A stretch of 50,570 nucleotides of DNA from a bacterium (GTDB lineage Bacteria > Pseudomonadota > Alphaproteobacteria > Acetobacterales > Acetobacteraceae), in contig JAMFRO010000081.1 in the NCBI GenBank assembly GCA_026224825.1, positions 1 through 50,570 of the forward strand, read 5' to 3'. Shown one piece after another: positions 24,321-31,702 of the stretch (its first letter is position 1; each line of letters begins with the position of its first letter). The notes beneath the pieces were generated by a model. It did no database searches and was not told the DNA's origin. It saw nothing but the letters and a program-made list of their open reading frames with translations. A program made the translations under genes and the position numbers.

Positions 24321-25447
24321 CGGATAAAATTCTCATCGTCGGCGCCGGGTTTGCGGGGGCTGTGCATGCGCGCGTACTGGCCGAGGCCGGGTATGATGTG
24401 CAGGTCATCGACAAGCGCCCGCATATTGCCGGCAATGCCTATGATTATACCGATGCCAACGGGATTCGCGTGCATGCCTACGGGCCGCATCTGTTCCACA
24501 GCAAGAGCCGGAATGTCATCGACTGGGTCAGCCGGTTCGGGGTTTTTACGCCTTACGCGCACAAGGTACGCGCGCTGCTGCCGGGGGGCGCCCATGTGCC
24601 GCTGCCGGTGAACCTCGATACGGTGAATGCGGTGTTCGGCACGGGGTTTGAGACCGAGGCGCAGGTGCAAGCGCATCTGGCCACGCTGGCGCTGCCCATC
24701 GCGGCCCCGGCCAATGCGGCGGAATATCTGCACGCCAATATCGGCACGGTGCTGACGGATCTGTTCTTTCGCCCCTATACGCAAAAAATGTGGGGTCTGG
24801 CGTTGGAGGAGATGGCGGTGGCGGTGGTGAAGCGGATCCCACTCCGCTTCGACCGGCGCGATACATATTTTGCCGATGACGAGATACAGCTCCTGCCGCG
24901 CGATGGCTATACGGCTTTGTTCGAGCGCATTTTCGACCACCCCAACATCAGCGTGTCGTTGAGCACGGGCTTTGAGAAGCCCATGCTGGAGGGGCAAGAT
25001 TTTTGCTTCAACGCCATGCCGATCGACGAATATTTCGGCTTTGCCCTGGGCGAGCTGCCGTATCGCTCGCTGCGGTTTCATCACGAAACCGTGATCGGCC
25101 TGCCGACGCGAGGCTGGAGTGTGACGAATTTCACGGATAAGGGGCGTTTTACCCGCGAGACCTGCTGGCATGTGCTGCCGCATCATCTGGAACAAAACAC
25201 CGGCCGGCATACACGCACGCGCGAGGAACCATGCGATTACCGCGACAATGATATGGAGCGCTACTACCCGGTGAAAACGGCGGATGACCGTTACGCGGCT
25301 CTTTACGAGCGATACAAGGCGCTGGCGGGAGCAGAAACAAAAATCCAGTTCATCGGGCGCTGCGGCACGTATCAATATCTCGACATGGACCAGATTATTA
25401 ACCAATCCCTCCTAAGCGCACAGCGCTTTCTGGCGCGGGTTGGCTGA
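24317..25447 (+). CDS. glf: UDP-galactopyranose mutase
   Basis: FAD enzyme converting UDP-galactopyranose to UDP-galactofuranose. It starts with GTG overlapping the previous stop. The Rossmann motif ILIVGAGFAGAVHARVLAEAGYDVQVIDKR is followed by HIAGNAYDYTD and YGPHLFHS, the family's signature segments. Further on are FFRPYTQKMWGL (with the conserved Arg and Trp) and FIGRCGTYQYLDMDQII at the C-terminus. 376 residues, typical. It supplies the Galf donor for a surface glycan, presumably transferred by the coupled upstream protein or by enzymes elsewhere. Confidence 0.93.
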   Translation: MTDKILIVGAGFAGAVHARVLAEAGYDVQVIDKRPHIAGNAYDYTDANGIRVHAYGPHLFHSKSRNVIDWVSRFGVFTPYAHKVRALLPGGAHVPLPVNLDTVNAVFGTGFETEAQVQAHLATLALPIAAPANAAEYLHANIGTVLTDLFFRPYTQKMWGLALEEMAVAVVKRIPLRFDRRDTYFADDEIQLLPRDGYTALFERIFDHPNISVSLSTGFEKPMLEGQDFCFNAMPIDEYFGFALGELPYRSLRFHHETVIGLPTRGWSVTNFTDKGRFTRETCWHVLPHHLEQNTGRHTRTREEPCDYRDNDMERYYPVKTADDRYAALYERYKALAGAETKIQFIGRCGTYQYLDMDQIINQSLLSAQRFLARVG

Positions 25448-25455
25448 TCTGCAGG

Positions 25456-25485
25456 CCCCGGCCTTGATTTTTTCTCCGGCCGGGG
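25456..25485. terminator. Hairpin after glf
   Basis: CCCCGGCC (25456-25463) pairs with GGCCGGGG (25478-25485) around a T-rich 14-nt loop. No T-run follows on the plus strand, so termination is uncertain. A second small palindrome (CCGGGGGCATGCCCGG) follows directly. Confidence 0.4.
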
Positions 25486-25520
25486 GCATGCCCGGCGGCC
25501 GTTCTTTATAGGGTATCTTC

Positions 25521-26531
25521 ATGCCAGACATCATCGCGGTTACGCGTGATGGGTTAAGCCTCGGTTTTCCATGCCCCACCTCCACCAATGTGCTGGCGGC
25601 GGCGGAGGAGGCCGGGTTTTTTCTGCCCTCGGTTTGCCAGCACGGGCGCTGCGGCACTTGCCGGGCGAAAGTGATCTCCGGCGCCTATGAGCTTATGCCG
25701 CATGAGGCGCCGCTGCCGCCGGGGCCGGGCGCGGTGCTGCTGTGCCGCTGCCAGCCGCGCGAAGATCTGGTGATCGAGCTGCCCTGCCGCGATGCGCAGA
25801 TAGGCCGCCGCAAGGTGCCGGAGCGCCATGCGGTGGTGGAAGCGGTGACGATAGCGCCTGAGGGCTGGGTGGCGCTCTCGCTCCTGCTGCAACGCGAGGC
25901 CGAATACGGCCACGCCGCGGAATTTGTCCCTGGGCAATATATGGAACTGCGCATTCCCGGCACTGCGTTGTGGCAGGCGGCGGCCATGGAAAACCTGCCG
26001 AATGAGGAGGGGCGGCTGGCGTTTTTGCTGCCGGCTGCGCCCGACGAGGCGCTTTCCGCCTGGGCCGCGGCGGCCAAGCGCGGCGCGGAGGTACAGTTGC
26101 GCGGCCCGCTGGGCAAATTCGCGCTGGATGAGACTAGCCCGCGCCCGCGCTGCCTGGTGGGCAGCGGGGCGGGGCTCGCACCGCTGCTCTCCATGCTGCG
26201 CCATCTCGCCAGCTTGCGCGACCGCACCCGTGTGCACCTCATCTTCGAGGCGGCGGTGGCGGAGCTGGCGTTTCTGGAGCGCAGCCTGGCCAGCTTGCGG
26301 GCCGGGCTGCCGCAGCTCACCGTAGCACTGGCACCTGGCGGTGCCGCCGCGGCGCTGGCCGCCCAGCTCGCAAAAACCCCGGCTGCCGATGTCTATGCCG
26401 CCGGCCCGCCGCTGTTGCTGGCCGCCGTGCACCAGGTGGCGCTGGCGCAAGATGTACCGGAGGCGCGCATCCGCACCGCCCCTGCCGGGGGGTTGCGCGA
26501 CAATGCCGCGGGGCTGCTCACCGGCGCATGA
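25521..26531 (+). CDS. MmoC-like reductase: 2Fe-2S ferredoxin fused to FAD/NAD-binding domains, FAD motif degenerate
   Basis: 336 residues. An N-terminal plant-type ferredoxin domain (1-95) has CQHGRCGTC (C-x4-C-x2-C) and a distal Cys in LCRC. It is followed by an FNR-like module: FVPGQYMELRIPGT, NLPNEEGRLAFLL, VQLRGPLGKFAL, then the nucleotide-binding LVGSGAGLAPLLSMLRHL and DVYAAGPPLLLAA. The layout follows the reductase of soluble methane and related diiron monooxygenases, from memory of MmoC. The RxYS motif that binds FAD is replaced by WQAA straight after IPGT. No hydroxylase genes adjoin it. It may use flavin differently, or act only as an iron-sulfur protein. Confidence 0.8.
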   Translation: MPDIIAVTRDGLSLGFPCPTSTNVLAAAEEAGFFLPSVCQHGRCGTCRAKVISGAYELMPHEAPLPPGPGAVLLCRCQPREDLVIELPCRDAQIGRRKVPERHAVVEAVTIAPEGWVALSLLLQREAEYGHAAEFVPGQYMELRIPGTALWQAAAMENLPNEEGRLAFLLPAAPDEALSAWAAAAKRGAEVQLRGPLGKFALDETSPRPRCLVGSGAGLAPLLSMLRHLASLRDRTRVHLIFEAAVAELAFLERSLASLRAGLPQLTVALAPGGAAAALAAQLAKTPAADVYAAGPPLLLAAVHQVALAQDVPEARIRTAPAGGLRDNAAGLLTGA

Positions 26532-26679
26532 CGCTTGGCGCCGGCGTAAGCTCTGACGCAAACGTGACGTCACAAGCGCTTGAAACACTGTGTTACGTCC
26601 TTGTGCGGGAGAATAACGATAGCGATATTGTCCCTTTGCGCGCCGGCATACCGCCGTACCGCGGCACAGGAGACAGGCC
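26532..26679. other. Intergenic region with palindromes before the pilin gene
   Basis: Contains the perfect palindrome GTGACGTCAC (26564-26573) and AAGCGCTT just after it, then an AT-richer stretch (GAGAATAACGATAGCGATATTG) and a ribosome site GGAGACAGG before the ATG at 26680. It is the probable promoter region of the two pilin genes. Confidence 0.4.
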
Positions 26680-26853
26680 ATGCTGATATGGTGCTTGGCA
26701 TATTTGCAACGCTTCAATGTGGACCGCCGTGCGGTGACGACGATTGAATATGCGCTGATCGCGGCAGTGATCGCGGTGGAGATCGTCAACGCCATGCTCA
26801 ATCTCGGCAAGCATGTGACCACCACCTTCAACCGCATTGCCAGCGAGCTGTAA
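26680..26853 (+). CDS. Flp-type (class IVb) pilin, short
   Basis: 57 residues, translated directly from the sequence. The order is a short basic leader (LQRFNVDRRAV), the Flp core TTIEYALIAAVIAVEIVNAML with the conserved Glu-Tyr at the start of the hydrophobic helix, and an amphipathic tail GKHVTTTFNRIASEL. This matches Flp/Fap pilins, which are processed by a prepilin peptidase and assembled by a Tad apparatus. No tad, cpaB or rcpA genes are in the window. The ribosome site GGAGACAGG lies 5 nt upstream. Confidence 0.85.
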   Translation: MLIWCLAYLQRFNVDRRAVTTIEYALIAAVIAVEIVNAMLNLGKHVTTTFNRIASEL

Positions 26854-27022
26854 GGGGCTGTTTCAGAAGTGGGCCCGGAAGTGGGCAATGACGATGTTGT
26901 GAAGTCACGAATGCTTGAGACGGGCCGAAATGGCGGGTTGGGGCGTATTCGTGAAGCTAAATTTGGTAGTAGCTTTTTCATGGATACTTGACGCGTTGTT
27001 GCGACTGGTAAGGAGACCAATC

Positions 27023-27211
27023 ATGGTGACCCAACTCTTCCACAGACTGACGCACCAGCAACTGCACACAAGAGCGAAAGCCTCTCTCGAATACGGCATG
27101 CTCGTCATGCTCGTGGTGGTGTCCGCCCTCGGCGCCCTCAGCTCCAGCGTGCACACGCCAGCCCCCATGCGGGTCGCCAGCGCCAACATACAGCTCGCCA
27201 GCCTCAAGTAA
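27023..27211 (+). CDS. Second Flp-like pilin
   Basis: 62 residues from the ATG at 27023, chosen because AAGGAGA lies 6 nt upstream; an in-frame ATG at 26915 lacks a ribosome site. The leader MVTQLFHRLTHQQLHTRAKASLEYGMLVMLVVVSALGAL has the same layout as the upstream pilin: basic leader, then Glu-Tyr and a hydrophobic helix. The tail differs and lacks the amphipathic repeat. It lies 170 bp after the first pilin and is probably a divergent paralogue or a minor pilin. It could also be a pseudopilin. Confidence 0.7.
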   Translation: MVTQLFHRLTHQQLHTRAKASLEYGMLVMLVVVSALGALSSSVHTPAPMRVASANIQLASLK

Positions 27212-27224
27212 GCCGTTTCAGAAG

Positions 27225-27490
27225 TCAGGTTCTGGGGGCTAGGTGTTCCCACGGAAAAGGCCAGGGCTCTGCCGTCGTGCGAAAGCACGCCTCCGGCGTG
27301 ACGACCCGCCAAGGGCCGAAGGGCCCTTGGATCCCACCCGGGTTATAAAAAGAGGGGCCATCCAACCTCGTGTGTTTCACGAGACGGGATGGCCCCTCTT
27401 TTTATAACCCGAAGTAGTGGGGTCTGGGGCCTCAGGCCCCAGCGGGGTCCAGGGGGGGGAGCCCTGGCCTTTTCCGTGGGAATACCCGGC
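27225..27490. repeat. Dispersed modular palindromic element, copy 2
   Basis: A 25-bp perfect inverted repeat (27339-27363 and 27387-27411) encloses a 23-nt loop with its own CTCGTG/CACGAG hairpin. Modules on the left are the CCGTCGTGCGAAAGCACG...CGTGACG block and the CCAAGGGCC/GGGCCCTTGG hairpin. On the right are the CTGGGGCC/GGCCCCAG hairpin and a GGGAGCCCTGGCC block. The core stem sequence differs from all other copies, while the flanks are nearly identical. It sits between converging genes (the pilin and ccrM). Confidence 0.85.
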
Positions 27491-27492
27491 CC

Positions 27493-28587
27493 TCAGGGCC
27501 TGACTTCTGGAACAACGTCCTTGCGCAGGGCGTCCAGGGGTATGAGTTTGCCTTCGCGTTCGAAGTGCCAATAGGTCCAGCCGTTGCAGCTTGGTGCGTT
27601 CTGCACAGCCGCGCCCACCTGGTGGATGGAGCCGCGATGCGCGCCGGAGACCAGCCCGCCTTCGGCTGTCACCTCGGCGGCGATGCGGCGCAGACGGTCC
27701 ATTACCTGCGTACCGGGCGGCATGATGCCGCGCTCCACGAAACTGCCGAAGGCGATTCGCGGGGTCTCGCGGCCTGAAGGCGGGGCGATGACCGCACTTG
27801 CGGGTGCGCGTTCCTCGGCTTTCAGCCGGCCCCAGGCGGCCTCCACATAGGCCGGGTGGCGCTCGATGCCGATGAAATGCCGGTGCAGGCGCTTGGCCAC
27901 GGCGGCGGTGGTGCCGGTGCCCAGAAACGGGTCCACGATCACATCCCCGGGTGCGGTGGAGGCCATGATGACCCGGTGCAGCAAGGCCTCGGGCTTCTGG
28001 GTCGGGTGCAGCTTCAGGCCATGCGTGTTCTTCAGCCGCTCGCCGCCGGTGCACAGCGGCATGGTCCAGTCCGAGCGCATCTGCACGTCGTCGTTGAGCG
28101 TCTTCATGGCCTGGTAGTTGAATTTATACCGGCTCTGCTGGCTTTTGGCCGCCCAGATCATCGTCTCATGCGCATTGGTGAACCGCCGGCCGCGGAAATT
28201 GGGCATGGGGTTGGATTTGCGCCAGATCACGTCGTTCAGGATCCAGAACCCCAGATCCTGCATCATCGCGCCGATGCGGAAGATGTTGTGATAGCTGCCG
28301 ATCACCCAGATCGTGCCGTCTTTTATAAGAATCCGGTGGCATTCGGACAGCCAGTCGCGGGTAAACGCGTCATAGGCGGCAAAATCGTTGAATTTGTCCC
28401 AGTCGTCATCCACCCCGTCCACCAGGCTGTCGTCCGGGCGGCGCAGCTCACCCCGCAATTGCAGGTTATAGGGCGGGTCGGCGAAGACGCAGTTGACCGA
28501 CGCATCGGGCAGCATGCGCAGCGTCGTCCCGGCGTCACCAAGCAAAATCTGGTCCAGCGGCAGTTCGCGCGGCATTTCCACGGGCAA
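27493..28587 (-). CDS. ccrM: CcrM-type DNA adenine methyltransferase (GANTC)
   Basis: Beta-class N6-adenine methyltransferase of 364 residues: catalytic DPPY in [13 protein letters not shown] near residue 37, then the AdoMet motif [17 protein letters not shown] (about 220-236). The C-terminal 80 residues ([28 protein letters not shown]) are the DNA-binding extension typical of CcrM. In alphaproteobacteria this enzyme methylates GANTC late in the cell cycle and influences gene expression. The start is taken as TTG at 28587, 6 nt after GAGGA; an ATG four codons on has a poorly placed site. Confidence 0.93.
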   Translation of the reverse strand: MPVEMPRELPLDQILLGDAGTTLRMLPDASVNCVFADPPYNLQLRGELRRPDDSLVDGVDDDWDKFNDFAAYDAFTRDWLSECHRILIKDGTIWVIGSYHNIFRIGAMMQDLGFWILNDVIWRKSNPMPNFRGRRFTNAHETMIWAAKSQQSRYKFNYQAMKTLNDDVQMRSDWTMPLCTGGERLKNTHGLKLHPTQKPEALLHRVIMASTAPGDVIVDPFLGTGTTAAVAKRLHRHFIGIERHPAYVEAAWGRLKAEERAPASAVIAPPSGRETPRIAFGSFVERGIMPPGTQVMDRLRRIAAEVTAEGGLVSGAHRGSIHQVGAAVQNAPSCNGWTYWHFEREGKLIPLDALRKDVVPEVRP

Positions 28588-28622
28588 AGGAGATCCTCAA
28601 GGGCAGATACGCAATATAACTG

Positions 28623-28627
28623 GAGTC
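28623..28627. promoter_or_regulatory. GANTC site in the ccrM upstream region
   Basis: GAGTC lies 36 bp before the ccrM start. In Caulobacter, GANTC sites in the ccrM leader couple its transcription to methylation state; a similar role here is inference. A TTGACG box (minus strand, 28646-28641) lies further upstream, but the best -10 (TATATT, 28618-28613) is 22 bp away, so the promoter itself is uncertain. Confidence 0.45.
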
Positions 28628-28668
28628 TACACCGTAACCGCGTCAACCGGGTTCGGGGGGCATAGTTT

Positions 28669-28710
28669 GAAAGAAAAAGGCCAGAGCAGGGCCCCGGCCT
28701 TTTTTCTTTC
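28669..28710. terminator. Terminator-like hairpin in a divergent intergenic region
   Basis: GAAAGAAAAAGGCC (28669-28682) pairs with GGCCTTTTTTCTTTC (28696-28710) around a 13-nt loop, and flanking GTTT/AAAC extend the stem. It has the U-run of an intrinsic terminator on both strands, yet both neighbours (ccrM, atpI) are transcribed away from it. It might end a short unannotated RNA, act as an attenuator in the atp leader, or be a repeat. Confidence 0.55.
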
Positions 28711-28765
28711 TAAACCATACCCTTCGGAATTCGGTGGCGTTGTAACATTATAATGCCCCGTATTC

Positions 28766-28794
28766 TTGACATGGCAGGGGGGCGTAGGTAGCAA
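28766..28794 (+). promoter_or_regulatory. Candidate promoter of the F0 ATP synthase operon
   Basis: TTGACA (28766-28771), 17 bp, then TAGCAA (28789-28794), ending about 45 bp before the atpI start. A separate TATAAT at 28749-28754 lacks a clear -35. Confidence 0.4.
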
Positions 28795-28838
28795 CCGCGC
28801 CAACGTCACAGCGGCTGCGAGGCTGCGGAAACAGGTGC

Positions 28839-29141
28839 ATGAGCGAAGGCCCGGATAAAACGGCATTTGAGCAGCGGCTGCAAGCGGCGGAGGGCGCGGC
28901 CAAGGGGCCGGTGCGTGAGTCGGCGGCCAAGCAGGCCGGTTCGGCGCAACGGGCACTGGCTTTGGCGATGCGTCTGGGTGTTGAGCTGGTGGCCGCGATG
29001 GTCATCGCCGTGGTGATCGGGTGGGGGCTGGACAAGCTTTTCCATACGAAACCCTGGCTGATGATCGCGATGGTGCCGGTTGGTATGGCTGCCGGTATCC
29101 GCAATCTCGTGCGGGCCTCTGGTAAGCCGGACAAAAGATAA
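28839..29141 (+). CDS. atpI: ATP synthase protein I (AtpI)
   Basis: 100-residue membrane protein, first gene of the F0 operon. A polar N-terminal half is followed by two hydrophobic helices, VELVAAMVIAVVIGWGLDKLF and PWLMIAMVPVGMAAGIRNLVR. In this family it assists assembly of the c-ring. It lies 45 nt before atpB. Confidence 0.88.
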   Translation: MSEGPDKTAFEQRLQAAEGAAKGPVRESAAKQAGSAQRALALAMRLGVELVAAMVIAVVIGWGLDKLFHTKPWLMIAMVPVGMAAGIRNLVRASGKPDKR

Positions 29142-29186
29142 CGAGCGCGGGAACGCGCTCAAACAGGCGGTTGGACGGGAAAGATT

Positions 29187-29939
29187 ATGGCGGCAGGATC
29201 GATCGACGCGCTGGGACAATTCAAGCTGACCGCCGGGCTGGGCCCGATCGGCCGTGCCGTGAATTTCACCAACTCGAACGAAGCCATGCTGGGTGCGGCC
29301 ATCGTCATCGTGGCGATTTTCGCCATCGGCCTGCAGGCCCGCGCGCTGGTGCCGGGCCGCATGCAGGCGCTGGTCGAACTGCTCTATGAATTCGTGCGCA
29401 ACATGTGCGTGGATACCATCGGCGAGGAGGGCTTACGCTACTTCCCCCTGGTGTTCACCCTTTTCGCCTTCATCCTGCTGGGGAATTTGATCGGGCTGTT
29501 CCCGTATTTCTTCGCCTTCACCTCGCATATCGCGGTCACGCTCACGCTGGCGATGTTCGTGTTCCTATTCTCCACCGGCGTGGGTTTCTACACGCACGGC
29601 TTCCGCTTCTTCAAATTCTTCGTGCCCGAGGGCGTGCCCGGCTGGCTGCTGCCGCTGCTGGTGCCCATCGAAATCATCTCCTACCTCTCCCGCCCCGTCT
29701 CGCTCTCGGTTCGTCTGTTCGCGAACATGACCGCCGGGCATGTGATGTGGGAGGTGTTCGCCGGCTTCATGCTGCTGCTCACCGCGAGCCTCGGCATTTA
29801 CGGCGCCTTCGCCTCGGTGGTGCCGCTGGGGTTGAACGTGGCGCTTGCCGCCCTTGAACTGCTGGTGGCCGGCTTGCAGGCCTATGTGTTTGCCATCCTC
29901 ACCTGCCTGTATCTGCACGATGCTGTTCACATGCATTAG
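29187..29939 (+). CDS. atpB: ATP synthase F0 subunit a
   Basis: 250 residues, five to six helices, forming the half-channels for protons. Conserved segments are NLIGLFPYFF, and the fourth-helix region YLSRPVSLSVRLFANMTAGHVMWEVFAGF with the essential Arg (VRLFANM), then the C-terminal ELLVAGLQAYVFAILTCLYLHDAVHMH. It precedes the c-subunit gene by about 60 nt. Confidence 0.95.
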   Translation: MAAGSIDALGQFKLTAGLGPIGRAVNFTNSNEAMLGAAIVIVAIFAIGLQARALVPGRMQALVELLYEFVRNMCVDTIGEEGLRYFPLVFTLFAFILLGNLIGLFPYFFAFTSHIAVTLTLAMFVFLFSTGVGFYTHGFRFFKFFVPEGVPGWLLPLLVPIEIISYLSRPVSLSVRLFANMTAGHVMWEVFAGFMLLLTASLGIYGAFASVVPLGLNVALAALELLVAGLQAYVFAILTCLYLHDAVHMH

Positions 29940-30001
29940 GCATGATGCCGTGCATATGTACTAAGACCCTCGTTTTTAGATTTCTCGGAAAGGAAAATAA
30001 T

Positions 30002-30238
30002 ATGGATCCCCAGTCTGCCGCTCTGCTCGCGAAAGATATTGGCGGTGGCCTTGCCACCATCGGCGTTGCCGGTGCGGGCGTTGGTATCGGCAATCTGTTC
30101 GGCGCGTTCGTCTCCGCCGTTGGCCGCAACCCGGCCGCGCGCGATGCGATGTTCAAGGACGTGCTCCTCGGCTTCGCGCTGACGGAAGCCGTGGCGTTGT
30201 ACGCGCTGGTCATCGCGCTGGTCATTCTGTTCACCTGA
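30002..30238 (+). CDS. atpE: ATP synthase F0 subunit c
   Basis: 78 residues forming a two-helix hairpin in the rotor ring. The start is placed at MDPQSAALLAKDIGGG (AGGAAA upstream); an earlier in-frame ATG adds 20 residues foreign to the family. Helix 1 is Gly-rich (GVAGAGVGIGNLFGAF), the polar loop is GRNPAARD, and helix 2 carries the proton-binding Glu in GFALTEAVALYALVIALVILF. No sodium-type ligand pattern is seen. The stop overlaps the next start (TGATG). Confidence 0.95.
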   Translation: MDPQSAALLAKDIGGGLATIGVAGAGVGIGNLFGAFVSAVGRNPAARDAMFKDVLLGFALTEAVALYALVIALVILFT

Positions 30239-30804
30239 TGCGTAAGCTCAGCACCGCAGCCCTGCTGGCCCTGGCCCCGTCCGCCGCTCTGGCAGACACC
30301 ATGCCGCAGATGGATTTCGCCAATCCGCTCACCCTCGATCAGGTGGGCTGGATGGCGGTTATCCTCGTGGTGCTGTACTTCACGCTGTCGCGCTGGGGCC
30401 TGCCGGAAATCGGCAAGGTGCTGGAAAACCGCGCCGCCGTCATCGCCCGCGACCTGTCCGCCGCACGCGCGGCCAAGGTCGAGGCCGATGCGGCCGTGGC
30501 GGCGTTGAACGCCACCATCCACCAGGCCCGCGCCGCTGCCCAGGCGGAAGTGGCAAAGGCCGTGACCGATGCCAAGGCCCGCGCCTCGGCCGAAGCCGCG
30601 AAACTGGCGGCATCGCTCGAAGCCAAGCTGGCAGCAGCGGAAGCGCAAATCGCCACGGCGCGGGCGGCGGCACTCGCCGCCATCAAACCCGTGGCAGAAG
30701 AAGCAGCCAGCACCATTTTGCTGAAACTCACCGGCACCCAGCCGGCCGAAGACCAGCTCGCCAGCCGGATCGATACCGCGCTGGCAGCACGGAAGGTGGC
30801 GTAA
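30238..30804 (+). CDS. atpF': ATP synthase F0 subunit b'
   Basis: 188 residues: an N-terminal signal-like stretch, one membrane helix (VGWMAVILVVLYFTLSRWGLP, about residues 36-56) and a long Ala-rich coiled coil forming the peripheral stalk. Two b-type genes in tandem (b' then b) are typical of alphaproteobacteria and phototrophs. The coiled coil is very rich in Ala, Lys and Glu. Confidence 0.9.
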   Translation: MRKLSTAALLALAPSAALADTMPQMDFANPLTLDQVGWMAVILVVLYFTLSRWGLPEIGKVLENRAAVIARDLSAARAAKVEADAAVAALNATIHQARAAAQAEVAKAVTDAKARASAEAAKLAASLEAKLAAAEAQIATARAAALAAIKPVAEEAASTILLKLTGTQPAEDQLASRIDTALAARKVA

Positions 30805-30805
30805 C

Positions 30806-31321
30806 ATGAATTACGGAGCTTTCGCCGGGCAGGCCTTCTACCTGCACGGCTCCTTCTGGGTCTTCGTTGCCCTCGTCCTTTTCGCGCTGGTGGCAGGCCG
30901 TCAGATCAGCCGCCTCATCACCGGCCTGCTCGATGAGCGCGCCGCCGCCGTAAGCGCCGCTTTGATCGAAGCCTTGCAGTTGAAAACCGAGGCGCAAGCC
31001 ATTCTGGCTGAAGCCCGCAAGCGCCAGATACAGGCCGAGTTGGACGCGAAATCCATCCTCGAAACCGCACATGTGGAAGCCGCTAGCCTCGCCGCCGGCC
31101 TCGCCGCTGATGCCGAAGCCTCCGCCAAACGCCGCGAGAAAATGGCCCTCGAACGCATCGCCGCCGCCGAAGCCTCGGCCGTTGCCGAAATCCGCGCCAC
31201 GGCAATCGACATCGCCACCGCGGCGAGCACAGCCCTGCTCGCCGATACCTTCGGTGCCGACGCCGACGCCGCTTTGCTCGACCGCGCCATCGCGGCGGCG
31301 CCAGCAGCGCTTCGGGGGTAG
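30806..31321 (+). CDS. atpF: ATP synthase F0 subunit b
   Basis: 171 residues: an N-terminal membrane helix (FWVFVALVLFALVAGRQI) and a charged helical stalk (ALQLKTEAQAILAEARKRQIQAELDAKSILE). It is the last gene of the F0 operon, one base after the b' stop. F1 genes are not in the window, matching the split operons of alphaproteobacteria. Confidence 0.92.
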   Translation: MNYGAFAGQAFYLHGSFWVFVALVLFALVAGRQISRLITGLLDERAAAVSAALIEALQLKTEAQAILAEARKRQIQAELDAKSILETAHVEAASLAAGLAADAEASAKRREKMALERIAAAEASAVAEIRATAIDIATAASTALLADTFGADADAALLDRAIAAAPAALRG

Positions 31322-31605
31322 GGGGCTATACCGTCCTCCAAGGGGGCTTTGCCCCGTCGTGCGAAGCACGCCTCCGGCGTGACGACCCCCACCAAGGGCC
31401 GAAAGGCCCTTGGATCCCGGAACTTAAGGGTTTGAAAGGGGCCTGCCTCCGTCGCGATTCGCGACTGAATGGCAGGCCTCTTTCAAACCCTTAAAAGTTT
31501 TGAGGTCCAGGGGCTCGGCCCCTGGTGGGGGTCGTCACGCCGGAGGCGTGCTTCGCACGACGGGGCGAAGCCCCTTGGGAGGACGGTATAGGGCCATACC
31601 CCCGA
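31322..31605. repeat. Dispersed modular palindromic element, copy 3
   Basis: The core is a 22-bp inverted repeat (31426-31447 and 31471-31492, one G-U type mismatch) with a 23-nt loop holding GTCGCG-ATT-CGCGAC. Outer modules are long inverted arms themselves: the CCAAGGGGGCTTTGCCCCGTCGTGCGAAGCACG...CGTGACGACCCCC block on the left reappears in reverse on the right (31530-31581). The CCAAGGGCC hairpin module is also present. It follows the atpF stop and precedes the amino-acid-binding-protein gene. The final 100 bp to 31702 has no clear promoter. Confidence 0.85.
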
Positions 31606-31702
31606 AATCGCCGTTGCGCCGCGTCGCGAATCGGCTAAGCTGACGCATGGCATGTATGCGGTGGACGCATTCGATGCGCGGCATTCAACTTGGGAGATCC
31701 TG

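Noticed and set aside
25554..27020. 488-residue open frame on the minus strand
   Set aside because: Antisense to the MmoC-like reductase; Arg/Gln-rich shadow without domains.
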